Source of the DNA: Pseudomonas beijingensis
GTDB taxonomy: Bacteria > Pseudomonadota > Gammaproteobacteria > Pseudomonadales > Pseudomonadaceae
NCBI RefSeq assembly: GCF_030687295.1
Contig: NZ_CP117425.1
Span: 4,220,001-4,284,000 of the forward strand
Reading direction: 5' to 3'
Length of the DNA stretch: 64,000 nt
The position numbers and the translations under genes are program-made. The notes under the pieces were generated by a model, which saw nothing but the letters and a program-made list of their open reading frames with translations, was not told where the DNA came from and did not search any database. This document shows positions 17,701 through 28,432 of the stretch, one piece after another (the stretch's first letter is position 1; every line of letters begins with the position of its first letter).

Positions 17701-20700
17701 TGGCCGAGCGTCTGCCGAGCTACATGATTCCCGGCACAATCCTGGGCTGCGCACAGCTGCCCTTGACCGGCAACGGCAAGGTGGATCGCAAAGTATTGAC
17801 CGACTGGCTGGCGGCCAACAGCGCCCCCATGCAGGCCAACCTGTCCCCTCCCAGCGGCGACATCGAAACGCAGGTGGCGCTTGCTTGGCAGCAGTTGCTG
17901 GGCTGTGGTGAGGTTTGCCGTGAACACAACTTCTTTGCCCTGGGCGGTGATTCCCTGAGCGCCACCCGCCTGGTGCGTCTGCTTGCAGAGCAAGGGCTGG
18001 GGGGCGCGCGGATCGCCCAGGTCTTTTCCAAACCAGTGCTGGCGCACTTTTGTGCCGATTTGCATCGACAGGCCCAGGCCGAACCGCAACACACGATTGT
18101 GCCCGACCTGCCGCAACGCCATGCGCCTTTCCCAATGACCGAGGTGCAGCAAGCCTATTGGCTGGGTCGTGACCCGAGCCTGGTACTGGGCGGCGTGAGC
18201 TGCCACTTCTATCGCGAATACGACGTCGAGGACCTCGACCTGCCGCGCCTGCAGAACGCACTGGAGCGTTTGATCGAGCGTCACGAAATGCTCCGTGCGG
18301 TGTTCGATCAATGCGGCCAGGCCCGCATCCTGCCCCTGCAACAGCTGCCGTCCTTCGAAATTGGCCAGGGCTACGCCAACCTCGACGACTTGCGTGAACA
18401 CTGTGCCCATCGCGTGTTCGATCCAGGCCAGTGGCCGCTGTTCGATGTGCAGGCCGTGGCCCACGGCCGGTACACGCGGTTGGCCATCAGCCTGGACAAC
18501 CTGATCCTCGATGCCCTGAGCATCCTGCGCTTCTACGCAGAGCTCGATGCCTTGTACCGTGACCCCAGGTTGACGCTGCAGCCCCTGGAACTGTCGTTTC
18601 GTGACTATCAACTGCAATCCGCCGTGGACGAGGCCGAGCTGCAAGCCGCGCAACACTTCTGGCAAGAGCGTCTGCCTGAACTGCCGCCGCATCCGCAACT
18701 GCCACTGGCGGTTGACCCCGCCAGCATTGGCCAACCGCGCTTCGAACGCCTGCAAGGGCAAATCGACGCCCACGCCTGGGGAGCGATCCTGGCCAAGGCC
18801 CAACAGCATGGCCTCACCGCCTCTGCGGTACTGTTCTGCGCGTTTGCCGAAACCCTCGGTCGCTGGAGTGCGCGTCCCGACCTCAGCCTCAACCTCACGC
18901 TGTTCGATCGTCGTGCGCTGCATCCCCAGATTGATCAGGTCATGGGCGATTTCACCTCCCTCACGCTGCTCGGCTATGTACCGGTGCCCGGCGAACGCTG
19001 GGTCGACGGCGCCCGACGTACCCAGCGAACCCTGGGCGAAGCGCTGGAACATCGCTGCCTTGGCTCGGTCAGCCTGTTGCGGCAGCTGGCCCGGGGCAAC
19101 GGCGAGCAACAGGTGAGCATGCCCGTGGTGTTCACCAGTGCGCTTGGGGTCCCGGATGGTACGGCCGCGCCGGTGGATGGGCCGTTTGCCCGGCAAGTCT
19201 TTGGCCTGACCCAGACCCCACAGGTCTGGCTCGACCATCAGGTGGTGGAAGCCAACGGCGGCATTGCCTTGAACTGGGACCGCGTGGTCGGCCTGTTTCC
19301 CGACGGTTTGGTCGAAGCAATGTTCGACGCCTACCTGTACAGCTTGAACTGGCTGGCCGAGCACACTTGGGACAGCCCACCGCCCGACCTGCTGCCCCCA
19401 GCCCAGGCGCAATTGCGCGCGCAGCTCAATGCCCCGGGCCCGAGCGTGCCGGGTGACCCGACCTTGCACCAGGGCTTCTTCGAACACGCACGCCAAGCGC
19501 CACAACGCCCGGCGCTGTTGTGGGGTGAGCACGGCACGCTCAGCTATGGCGAGTTGGCCGAGCAGGCGCTGCGCATTGCCCGCAGCCTGGCGGACGCGGG
19601 TGTCGTGCCGGGCGATCTGGTGGCTGTGTCCCTGGCCAAGGGGCCACGACAGATCGCCAGCGTGCTGGGCATCCTGGCCGCGGGTGCCGCGTACCTGCCG
19701 GTCGGTGTCGACCAACCGTTACAGCGTTGCCAACGCATTCTGCAACAGGCCGGCGTAGCGCTGATGCTGGCCGCGCATGACCCGCAACTGCCGAGCGTCA
19801 AACACCTTGATCCGCTCCAGGCGCTGGAAGCTGCACCGCTGTCGGCGCCGCTCGCCATCTCGGCCGCGGAGCTGGCCTACGTGATCTACACCTCCGGCTC
19901 CACTGGCCAGCCCAAGGGTGTGGAAATCACCCACCGCGCGGCGATGAACACCGTGGCCGAGATCAACCGCTGCTATGGCATCGACGCCAGCGACCGCACG
20001 CTGGCCCTGTCAGCACTGGATTTCGACCTGTCGGTGTACGACCTGTTCGGACTGCTGTCGGCGGGCGGTGCGCTGGTCTTGATCGAAGAAGACCAGCGCC
20101 GCGACGCCCGGGCCTGGCTCAAAGCGTTGCAGCACCACCGCGTGACGCTGTGGAACAGCGTGCCGGCCCTCCTGGACATGCTGCTGGAAGCCAACGCTCA
20201 TGACCGCCAGCCACTGGACCTGAAGGTCGCGTTGCTGTCGGGCGACTGGATTGGCCTCGACCTGCCCCAGCGCCTGCGACAACAGGCTTCTGGCTGTCGC
20301 TTTATCGCCCTGGGCGGCGCCACTGAAGCGGCAATCTGGTCGAATCATTACCCCGTGGAGCAAGCACTGCCGGGTTGGCGCTCGATCCCCTACGGCGTGC
20401 CACTGGCCAACCAGGCCTACCGGGTGGTCGATGCCCTGGGCCGGGACTGCCCGGATTGGGTCACCGGTGAGCTGTGGATTGGTGGGGCCGGGGTCGCTCG
20501 CGGCTATCGCCACGCGCCACAGCTGAACGCCGAGCGCTTTGTCGATGGCTGGTACCGCACCGGCGACCTGGGCCGCTACCACCCCGATGGCCTGCTGGAA
20601 TTTCTCGGGCGCGCCGACAGCCAGGTGAAGATTGGCGGCCATCGCATCGAGCTGGGCGAAATCGAGGCGGCCCTCGCCCGTCACCCCTGCGTAACCAAGG

Positions 20701-21182
20701 CCGTAGCGCTCGTCACGGACAACCGGCTGATGGCCGCCGTGACCGCCAGCACCGAGGCACAGGTCTTGGCACGACACCTGGAGCAGTGCCTGCCGGGGTA
20801 CATGCGCCCGGAACAAATCCTCGTGCTGGAACGCTTGCCTCTGAGCAGCAACGGCAAGATCGATCGCCGGGCGCTGCAGGTCTCCTTGGCCGCCGCCCAG
20901 CCATGCGCCACGGTGGACGAACAACCGCTGGGGCCGGACGAACAAGTGATCGCCGAGCTCTGGCGGCAATTGCTCAACGTGCCGAGCGTGTCGCGCCACG
21001 ACAACTTTTTCCGCCTCGGTGGCGACAGCCTCCTGGCCACGCGTTTTCTCGAAATGCTGCGTACCCGCCTCGGCCTTGAACTGCCCATGGGCCAGTTGTT
21101 CGGCGCCGCCACCTTGACGGAGGTGGCGCAGATCCTTGAGCGCCAGCCCAACTCGGACACCGTTGAAGAGGGCGTCATCTGA
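14748..21182 (+). CDS. NRPS with ArCP-Cy-A-T-Cy-A-T (aryl-loading and two cyclisation modules)
   Basis: An intact 2144-residue synthetase. Domains: aryl carrier protein (WGLDSVTLIRL, about residue 41); Cy1 from about 95 with DxxxxDxxS as DMLAADALS (about 225); A1 about 545-1015 (TSGSTGEPKG, NGKVDRK); carrier (FALGGDSLSATRL, about 1068); Cy2 with DNLILDALS (about 1248); A2 about 1570-2040 (TSGSTGQPKG, NGKIDRR); carrier (FRLGGDSLLATRF, about 2092). It should load salicyl-AMP from PchD and add two heterocyclised residues. The A2 code reads DLYNLSLIW, the cysteine code of pyochelin/yersiniabactin synthetases. A1 reads DLFNLGLIH, closer to Thr (DFWNIGMVH), so Ser/Thr and an oxazoline are possible. 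Neither A domain carries an inserted epimerase/MT domain, unlike P. aeruginosa PchE. First gene of a tightly packed operon. Confidence 0.92.
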   Translation: MATPSTSTATLLRQSLSQALDLPADQIPLEANLIEWGLDSVTLIRLAGQWRRHGLTARFADLIADPRLSAWLAVLDAAPQAPATATAAADDEEPFELAPMQHAYWIGRAPGQQLGGVAAHFYNEFDGRDVDPSRLEAAVRALLARHPMLRAQFLDDGRQRILPRSPWPGLKVHDLRQASAEQQQQRLEALRAELSHRQLAVEQGQVLDIQLSLLPDGTRLHLNLDMLAADALSLRTLLGDLVQLYRQQPLAALDYSFARYLADLRREHASPVQRALHQQARDYWLQRLDPLPGAPRLPIKTQGDDRQVRRRHHWLPPSQRQAFERHAREHGLTPAMALAAVFCEALGAWCETPELLLNLPLFNRTPLHADVERLVGDFTSSILLAWDGHVTGTFAARATALQRRFHSDAAHSAFSGLEVLRELSRQRGEQVLAPVVYTSALGLGELFAEGVQACFGQPAWIISQGPQVWLDAQVTELDGGILVNLDAREGLFADGVLDGLFEAYTGLLQRLCFESSAWNLSPPALIPASQLEVRNGVQGQIAALPVRRLHEAFFARARLTPTLPALLHGDGPVIHYGELAERALQVAAYLEGQGVRRGDVVALQLPKGPEQVIAVLGILACSATYLPISVDQPATRCQKICDSSGARLVLTQLPAASTALDAPRPGAVSDLAYILYTSGSTGEPKGVEISHQAAANTLEDLQRRLQLNSDDRILALSALEFDLSVFDLFAALSTGAAVIGIAPEAQRDAGRWRELALQHRASVLNCVPALLDMLLGCAPADANLPLRAVLLGGDKVAPDLAPRLWAQAPGCRFMALGGATETAIHSTLFEVLPGQPLPWHCLPYGTPLDNVRLRIVNPHGHDCPDWVAGELWIGGAGVAEGYRGDRVRTAERFVDYQGLRWYRTGDSARYHPDGNVEFLGRTDFQLKLHGYRIEAGEVETALLAWPGIEQAVALLAGQQLAAVVRLTDGPATPTRLAPPGLAQHLAERLPSYMIPGTILGCAQLPLTGNGKVDRKVLTDWLAANSAPMQANLSPPSGDIETQVALAWQQLLGCGEVCREHNFFALGGDSLSATRLVRLLAEQGLGGARIAQVFSKPVLAHFCADLHRQAQAEPQHTIVPDLPQRHAPFPMTEVQQAYWLGRDPSLVLGGVSCHFYREYDVEDLDLPRLQNALERLIERHEMLRAVFDQCGQARILPLQQLPSFEIGQGYANLDDLREHCAHRVFDPGQWPLFDVQAVAHGRYTRLAISLDNLILDALSILRFYAELDALYRDPRLTLQPLELSFRDYQLQSAVDEAELQAAQHFWQERLPELPPHPQLPLAVDPASIGQPRFERLQGQIDAHAWGAILAKAQQHGLTASAVLFCAFAETLGRWSARPDLSLNLTLFDRRALHPQIDQVMGDFTSLTLLGYVPVPGERWVDGARRTQRTLGEALEHRCLGSVSLLRQLARGNGEQQVSMPVVFTSALGVPDGTAAPVDGPFARQVFGLTQTPQVWLDHQVVEANGGIALNWDRVVGLFPDGLVEAMFDAYLYSLNWLAEHTWDSPPPDLLPPAQAQLRAQLNAPGPSVPGDPTLHQGFFEHARQAPQRPALLWGEHGTLSYGELAEQALRIARSLADAGVVPGDLVAVSLAKGPRQIASVLGILAAGAAYLPVGVDQPLQRCQRILQQAGVALMLAAHDPQLPSVKHLDPLQALEAAPLSAPLAISAAELAYVIYTSGSTGQPKGVEITHRAAMNTVAEINRCYGIDASDRTLALSALDFDLSVYDLFGLLSAGGALVLIEEDQRRDARAWLKALQHHRVTLWNSVPALLDMLLEANAHDRQPLDLKVALLSGDWIGLDLPQRLRQQASGCRFIALGGATEAAIWSNHYPVEQALPGWRSIPYGVPLANQAYRVVDALGRDCPDWVTGELWIGGAGVARGYRHAPQLNAERFVDGWYRTGDLGRYHPDGLLEFLGRADSQVKIGGHRIELGEIEAALARHPCVTKAVALVTDNRLMAAVTASTEAQVLARHLEQCLPGYMRPEQILVLERLPLSSNGKIDRRALQVSLAAAQPCATVDEQPLGPDEQVIAELWRQLLNVPSVSRHDNFFRLGGDSLLATRFLEMLRTRLGLELPMGQLFGAATLTEVAQILERQPNSDTVEEGVI

Positions 21183-21219
21183 TGCCCGCACAACCCTCTT
21201 TTTTCCAGGAGCTGTACCC

Positions 21220-24200
21220 ATGCCCGCCGCCAAACTGCTAAGTGAACTCAAGTCCCTGGGCGTCGAACTCTGGCCCCAGGATGGACAACTGAAATTCCGC
21301 GCGCCCCAAGGCCTGCTCAATGCCGAGCGCCTCGCACAACTACGCGAGCACAAACAACAGATCCTGCACCTGCTCGAAACACAGGAACGGCCCCTGGTCC
21401 AGGCTGACCCGGCGAACCGCCACGCGCCCTTCCCGCTCACCGATGTACAGAACGCCTACCTCTTGGGCCGCCAATCTTCGTTTGGCTACGGCAACGTGGC
21501 CTGCCATGGCTACCTGGAACTGAGCTGGCCGCTGCTCGATCCACAGCGGGTGGAACAGGCGTGGAACCGTCTGATCGAGCGTCACGACATGCTGCGCGCG
21601 GTGATCGCCAGCGAGGGTTCGCAATGCGTCCTGGCCAACGTGCCCCATTACCCGCTGGCCGTCGCGGACCTGCGCGGGCGCTACTGGCGAAGAACAACAG
21701 CACGCCGTGCAACACATCCGCCAGGCCATGGAACAGAAGCTCTACCCCACAGATCAATGGCCGCTGTTCGAATTGCGCATGAGCCGCAGCGACAGTGGCG
21801 ACACCCTGCATTTCTCCATGGACTCGCTGATTGCCGACTGGGCCAGCGCACAGTTGCTGTTCAACGAGTTGGAGCTGTTGCTGGACGATCCCCAGGCTAC
21901 CCTGGATCCCCTGGACATCACCTTCCGCGACTACCTGCTGGCCGAGCGTGGCCTGCTCGAAGGCAGCCGCCATCAACGCGACCGCGAGTATTGGCTGGCG
22001 CGCGTCGATGATCTGCCCGCCGCACCGCAACTGCCGGCTCCCCTGAGCGGCGAAGACACGACCGTAGCGCGTTTCCAGCGGCACTCGGCCCAGTTCGATC
22101 AACCACACTGGAGCGCCCTGAAAAAAGCCGCCAGCGAACGCGGCCTGACCCCCCTCCATTGCAGTACTCGCTGCCTACGTCGGGACTTTGCAACGCTGGA
22201 GCCAGCGCCCCGCCTTCAGCCTCAACCTGACGCTGCTCAACCGCTTGCCACTGCACCCGCAGGTGGATCGGCTGGTGGGGGACTTCACCTCCGTCAGCCT
22301 GCTGCAGGTCAACGACCCTCAAGGCCAGGACTTCACCCAGCAGGCCCGGCAACTGGGCAGCCAATTGTTTGCCGACCTGGAGCACCGGCTGTTTTCCGGC
22401 ATTGAAGTGATGCGTGAAATCGGCCGTCGGCGTGGCCGTGAAGCCGCAGCCATGCCCGTGGTGTTCACCAGCGCCATTGGCCTGGCGATCGAACCCCTGG
22501 CGGCCAGCCAGCGCCGGGTGGGCCACGGCATTACCCAGACCCCGCAAGTCACCCTCGACTGCCAGGTGATGGATGACCTCCACGGTTTGCACATCCATTG
22601 GGATGTGCGCCAAGGCGTGTTCCCCGACGGCTTGGTCAACGACATGCAGCAGGCGTTCCTGGCTCAGTTGCAGCGATTGGCCCTGGACCCGGTCGCCTGG
22701 GAACAACCGATGCAGGTGCCCCTGCCGGCCTGGCAACAAGGTGAGCGCCTGGCAGCGAATACCACCGCCGCGCCGCTGCCCACCGGTCGCTTGCAGGACG
22801 GCCTGCTGGCCATGGCCGAGGCACATCCGCAAGCGTTGGCGGTGATCGACGCCAGTGGCAGCCTGACCTACGCCGCACTCGTCGAACGCGCCCGTGCCGT
22901 CGCCGCCACCCTGTGCCAGGCCGGTTGCGCTGCCCAGGAACCGGTGGCGATCCTCATGCCCAAAGGCCTCGATCAGGTCGTGGCGGCCTACGGCGTATTG
23001 CTTGCCGGGGCTGCCTACCTGCCACTGGACAGCAACGCCCCGGCCGCCCGCCGCGATCGCGTGCTGCGCAGCGCCCAGGTGCGTCATGTCCTCGGCCAGT
23101 CCCAAAGTTTGCCCAATACGCCGCTGCCTGAGGGGGTGCACTGGCATGCGGTGGATCAACTGGCGCCCGCGTCGGCTGATTTCAAAGCGGCCGACGGCAG
23201 TCCCGATGATCTCGCCTACGTGATCTTCACCTCCGGCTCCACAGGCGATCCCAAAGGCGTGATGATCAGCCATCGCGCCGCCCTCAACACCGTGCAAGAC
23301 ATCAACCGACGCTTTCAACTCAGCGCCAAGGATCGCGTGCTGGGGTTGGCACAGTTGAGTTTCGACCTGTCGGTGTACGACCTCTTCGGTCCCCTCGCAG
23401 CGGGCGGTGCCCTGGTGCTGCCCGACCCGGCACGCGGCGCCGACCCGTCGCACTGGGCCGAGCTGGTGCAGCGTCACCAGGTGACGCTGTGGAACTCGGT
23501 GCCTGCGCAACTGCACATGCTCGCCCATTACCTGCATGCCGAGCCTCGGCCGCTGGACAGCCTGCGCCTGGCCTTGTTGTCCGGTGACTGGATCCCACTG
23601 AACCTGCCGCCGCAACTCCAACGGCTCTTGCCCGGCCTGGCCCTGGTAGGCCTCGGTGGCGCGACCGAAGCCTCGATCTGGTCCAACCTGCACCCGATCG
23701 GCGCGATTGACCCGGCGTGGCGCAGTATTCCCTATGGCCTGCCCTTGGCGAACCAGGGCTTTCGCGTGCTCGACAGCCAATGGCGCGACGCGCCGACCTG
23801 GGTGCCCGGCGACCTGTACATCAGCGGTGTCGGCCTGGCCCAGGGGTACCTCGGCGACCGGGCACTGAGCGAGGCGCGGTTCTTCGCCCATCCGGTGGAT
23901 GGCCAGCGCCTGTATCGCACCGGCGATCGGGGTCGCTACCTGCCGGGTGGCGAACTGGAATTTCTCGGCCGTGAAGACGGCCAAGTGAAAATCCGTGGGC
24001 ATCGGGTTGAACTGGGCGAGATCGACGCCGCATTGCTCGCCACCCCTGGCGTGGACAGCGCAGTCAGCCTGGTCACCGGTGACGAAACCGGCGAGCGTAG
24101 CCTGTTGGCGTTCGTTACCGCTGCGCGGACAACGCCAAAACCGCTGCCGGACGCGTCCTTGCTCACGACCATCAATCGTTACGCCGACAGCCAGGTCGGC

Positions 24201-26696
24201 ACCTTTGACGCGCAACAGGTACGCGATTACCAGGCAGACCTCCGTGCCGCGGCATTGAGCTCGATGCTGGAGGTGATGCTCAAGGCCGGGCTGTTCAGCG
24301 GCGAGCTGGCCGAACCCGATGCCCCGGCCATTCTCAACGCCTTGCAGGCACAACCGCGTCATCACTGGCTGGTACGCCGCTGGCTGGGCTCGCTGTGCGA
24401 TGCAGGCCTGGTGCAACTCGAACAATCGCGCTATCGCCTGGCGCAACCGGCACCCGAGCCGGCGCTGGCCTGGGGCCAGGTAGAACAGGCGGTCGCCTCG
24501 GGGCTGTGCAGCCAGGCGCTGTTCGACTATCAGCTCAACCATGTCTGGCAATTGCCGCAATTACTCAAGGGCGAGGTCAACCCGTTCGACCTGCTGTTCC
24601 CCCAAGGCCAACAGGACCTGGCGTTGCAGCTGTACGGCGGGGACGCCGTCTCGCGCTACAACAATCACAGCATCGCGGCCCTGATCAATCGCCTCGCCAC
24701 GCACCATGACGGCGACGGCCCATTGCGCATCCTGGAAATCGGCGCCGGCACCGGCGCTACCAGCGCCCCCGTGATCGGCCTGCTCGATGGCTTGGATGTC
24801 GATTATTTGTTCACCGACATGACCGCTTTTTTCCTGCCGGCGGCCAAGCAACGGTTTGCCGAGCACGCCTGGGTGCGTTACGGCGTGCTGGACATCGACC
24901 AGGACATCCGGCCCCAAGGGCTGGCCAGCAACAGCGTCGATGTCGTGCTGTGCGCGGGCATGCTCAACAGCGTCAAGGACATCGACAGGGCCCTCGGCCA
25001 GATCACCGAACTGCTCAGCCCTGGTGGCTGGTTGGTGTTCAGCGAACCCACCGGCGAATGGCCGCCGATCCTGCTGACCCAGGGTTTCATGATGACGCCG
25101 GTCAACGGCGATCATGACCAGGGCCATAGCGGCTTGCACGACGCCGAAACCTGGCAGGCGCGGATCCAGGCTTTTGGAGGTGAGTGCCTGTCCGCCCTGC
25201 CCCAGGCCGATCACCCGCTGGCTGCCCTCGGCATGCAGGTGTTCGCCGCCCGTTTCAAGGCCGGATTCCAGCGCCTGGACGTCGACAGCCTGCGCCGCGC
25301 CCTGGCGCAGCGCTTGCCCGAGTACATGCTGCCGGCGCACCTGCAAGTGCTCGACCGCTTGCCATTGACCGCCAACGGCAAGGTCGACCGCAAGACCCTG
25401 GCCAGCTTGCGCCCCGCCGTTGATGCCCAGGTGTCCGCTGGCCAGGCGACGCCGAGCGATCCGCTCACCGCCGAGCTGTGCCGACTGTGGGCCGAGGCGT
25501 TGGGATTGACGCAGATTGGCGTCGACGACAGTTTTTACGAAAAAGGCGCCGACTCACTGATCCTCGCCCGCGTCGCCGGTCAACTGCGTGAACAACTGCC
25601 CCAGGCCCAGGGCTTGAGTTACGACACACTGCTGCGGCAGATGCTCAACGAGCCGAATGTGGCCGCCCTGGTGCGCCTGCTCAACCATGGCGAAACCGCG
25701 TCAGCCCCCACTCCGTCGAGCGGCGAAGCCCAGCGCTCGTCAAACAGCAATGCGTTGGTGGTGCCGTTTGGCGGTGGCGACGTCGGCCCGGTGCGGGTGA
25801 TGTTCCACGCCGCCCTCGGCACCCTGGATTACTTCCAACACCTGGGGCGCGCCCTGGCCGAGCAACAGGCCGGGCCGGTGATCGGCTTTGCCGTGGCCGA
25901 CACCGAGCGTTACCTGGCCCTGGAGCCCAAGCGCCTGATCGAAAGCGTGGCCCAGGACTACGCCGAACGCTTGATCGCCGACGGTCATCAGCGCTTCCAG
26001 TTGATCGGTTACTGCCTCGGCGGGCTGCTCGCCACCGAGGTCGCCCGGCGCCTGCTCGAACGCGGCATGGACGTGGTGGACCTGAGCCTGATCGACAGCA
26101 TTCCGATGTTCATCGACACCGACGAAGAGCTGGCCTATGAGGCGATCTTCGTGCCCAACCTGAACCTGGACCCGGTTAAAACCGTGTTCGGCGCACACAT
26201 TGAGGACTACGACGTGTACCGCGCCATCGACCTGCTGATGGCCCGTGACAATCGCCGCGTGCCGGCCGGGGCCATGGCGTCCTTGAGCGGCGATCCGGGC
26301 CTGGAAGCCCTGGCGCTGGCGGTGCAACAACAATCGGCGCGCAGCCAGGAAGAACGCCTGGCCGAGTACGCGCGCCTGGCGTCGGGCCAGGCCGGGGTGC
26401 CCATTGGCCCGGAACTGGTGCCAACACTGTTTCGCGTGTGCCGCCACAGCATGCGCGCGGCACGGTTCGACCCGCCGCCGTTCCTCGGCAACATGACCTA
26501 CCTGCGCTGCCTGGAACAGCAATCGTTCGGCATCACCGGCGGCGTTGGCCACCTGGCGGCACCGTTCTGGGAAGACGCGTGCCTGGGGCGGTTCGACTTG
26601 ATCGACGTGCCCGGCAACCATTTCAGCGTGATCGAACCACCCCACGTCCACACCGTCACCGCGCACCTGCTGGACGCCCTACGGAAAAACTCATGA
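21220..26696 (+). CDS. pchF: PchF-like NRPS: docking-Cy-A(MT)-T-TE, two apparent frameshifts
   Basis: Joined across two frameshifts this gives about 1824 residues, near the size of PchF. Start 21220 has aggag upstream. Order: TubC-like N-terminal docking domain (about 1-50), Cy (DSLIADWAS), A with cysteine code DLYNLSLIW, an N-methyltransferase inserted in the A domain (LEIGAGTGATS, about 1170), the A tail (NGKVDRK), carrier (GADSLILARV, about 1441) and thioesterase with GYCLGG (about 1598), whose nucleophile is Cys rather than Ser. It should add, cyclise and N-methylate the last cysteine and release the product. The reading frame breaks near 21676-21681 (one extra base) and in a C6 run at 22149-22154 (five expected), both inside Cy. 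These look like sequence errors, but without correction the Cy domain is destroyed. Confidence 0.88.
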
Positions 26697-28432
26697 CGAG
26701 CGCTTTGGATACCCTGAAACGTCCGGTGAACCGCCTGATCCGTCTCGGCGTGGTGTTTGCCGCGGTCGGCGCGCTGGTCAACCTGGTGCCCTTCATCGGC
26801 CTGACCGAGCTGGGCCGATTGCTGCTGGCCGGCAGCGTCGACGCTCAATCCTTGTGGCGCTGGGCGGCGCTGGTGGTGATTGCCTTGAGCCTGGGCTGGA
26901 TGGCCAACGGCGTGGCCTTGTGGTTGACCCACCTGGCGGACCACCGCCTGCAGGCGAGCCTGCGCGAAGCCATGGTACGCAAGCTGGGGCGCGTGCCCCT
27001 GGGCTGGTACACCGACACCACCTCGGGCGCGGTGCGCAAAGTGGTGCAGGACGATCTGGAAGACCTGCATCACCTGGTCGCCCACCATGCGGTGGAACTC
27101 ACCGCGGCCATCGTCACGCCCGTGGCCGGTCTGGTGTGGCTGGTCACGCTGAACTGGCGCCTGGCGCTGCTGGCCGTGCTGACCTTGCCGGTGTATGCAG
27201 TGGCCTACGCCCTGATGATGCGCGGCTTCGGCGCGAAGATGCAGTTGCTGGACAAAAGCATGAGCCGAGTCAGTGCCGCGATCGTCGAGTTTGTCCACGG
27301 CATTGCCGTGGTCAAGGCGTTCGGCCAGGTGGGCCAGGCTCATCGCAGCTATCAACAGGCGGTCAACCAGTTCAGCGAGCAATACGCCGGCTGGGTCAAG
27401 CCGCTGCTGCGCCTGGAAGCGTTTTCCTCCATGGCCTTGAGCGTTCCGGTGATCCTGCTGGTGAGCCTGGGGGCGGGTAGCCTGTTGCTGGCCGAAGGTT
27501 GGATCACGCCGCTGCAATTATTCGCCGAAACCTTGGTGGCGGTGGTGATTCCGCAGTCACTGTTGGTGATCAATCAGAGCCTGACCGCCCAACGCACCGC
27601 CCTGGCGGCCGCCGACCGCATCGAAGCGCTGCTCAAGGTCGACGAGCTGCCCGCGCCCAACGTGAGCAAGCAGCCCCAGGGCAGCGACATCACCTTTGAG
27701 CGCGTGCAGTTCGGCTACGACCCCGAGCACCCGATCCTTAACGGCGTGGATCTGTACTGCCCGGCCGGCAGCGTGACCGCCCTGGTCGGCGCATCCGGCG
27801 CGGGCAAATCGACCCTGGCCAAACTGGTGCCGCGCTTCCATGACGTCAACGCCGGCTGCGTGCGGGTGGGCGGTGTCGATGTGCGAGAAATCGATCCGCG
27901 CCAGCTGTATCGGCAAGTCGGTTTCGTCTTGCAAGACGCGCAACTGGTGCACGGGACCGTGGCCGATAACCTGCGCCTGGGCCGCCCCGACGCCAGCGAC
28001 GCCGAGATGGAGATGGCGGCTCGTTCGGCGCAGATTCACCCGCGCATCCAGGCCCTGCCCCGAGGCTATCAGTCGGTGATCGGCGAGGATGCGATTTTCT
28101 CCGGCGGTGAAGCGCAACGCCTGTCCATCGCCCGCACGCTGTTGGCCGATACGCCGGTGCTGATCCTCGACGAGGCCACCTCCCACGCCGACCCCGAATC
28201 CGAAGCGTTGATCCAGGACGCCTTGTCGGCCCTGGCCCGGGGTCGCACGGTGCTGGTAATCGCGCACCGCCTGGCCAGTATCAGCGGCGTCGACCAGATC
28301 GTTGTCCTCGATCAGGGCCGAGTGCTTGAAAGCGGTCGTCACGAATCCCTGCTTCAGGCCGACGGTGCCTATGCCCGCCTGTGGCGCGCCGGCGCCAAGC
28401 ACTCCCTCCCCGAGCTGGAGATGTCCCTGTGA
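26693..28432 (+). CDS. ABC exporter-type half transporter (YbtP/PchH-like)
   Basis: A 579-residue fusion of an N-terminal six-helix membrane domain (about 1-320) and a C-terminal ATPase. It shows Walker A VGASGAGKST, signature FSGGEAQRLSIARTLL and Walker B VLILDEATS. It overlaps the NRPS stop by ATGA (26693-26696) and the next ABC gene by four bases, so it is translationally coupled. In yersiniabactin and enantio-pyochelin loci the same pair of exporter-fold half transporters imports the ferric siderophore through the inner membrane. That role is inferred here; secretion is the alternative. Confidence 0.88.
   Translation: MTSALDTLKRPVNRLIRLGVVFAAVGALVNLVPFIGLTELGRLLLAGSVDAQSLWRWAALVVIALSLGWMANGVALWLTHLADHRLQASLREAMVRKLGRVPLGWYTDTTSGAVRKVVQDDLEDLHHLVAHHAVELTAAIVTPVAGLVWLVTLNWRLALLAVLTLPVYAVAYALMMRGFGAKMQLLDKSMSRVSAAIVEFVHGIAVVKAFGQVGQAHRSYQQAVNQFSEQYAGWVKPLLRLEAFSSMALSVPVILLVSLGAGSLLLAEGWITPLQLFAETLVAVVIPQSLLVINQSLTAQRTALAAADRIEALLKVDELPAPNVSKQPQGSDITFERVQFGYDPEHPILNGVDLYCPAGSVTALVGASGAGKSTLAKLVPRFHDVNAGCVRVGGVDVREIDPRQLYRQVGFVLQDAQLVHGTVADNLRLGRPDASDAEMEMAARSAQIHPRIQALPRGYQSVIGEDAIFSGGEAQRLSIARTLLADTPVLILDEATSHADPESEALIQDALSALARGRTVLVIAHRLASISGVDQIVVLDQGRVLESGRHESLLQADGAYARLWRAGAKHSLPELEMSL

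Noticed and set aside
14748..21182. Plain pyochelin or enantio-pyochelin PchE
   Set aside because: The protein has two full Cy-A-T modules after the aryl carrier, whereas PchE has one, and no inserted epimerase domain is seen in either A domain.
21918..24560. 880-codon minus-strand frame opposite the second NRPS
   Set aside because: It covers NRPS domains with clear motifs in the other strand and has no recognisable domain itself; length is due to high GC.
14748..26696. Yersiniabactin biosynthesis assignment
   Set aside because: No ketosynthase, acyltransferase or other HMWP1-like PKS domain is present, and there are three separate A domains instead of one that loads several carriers.
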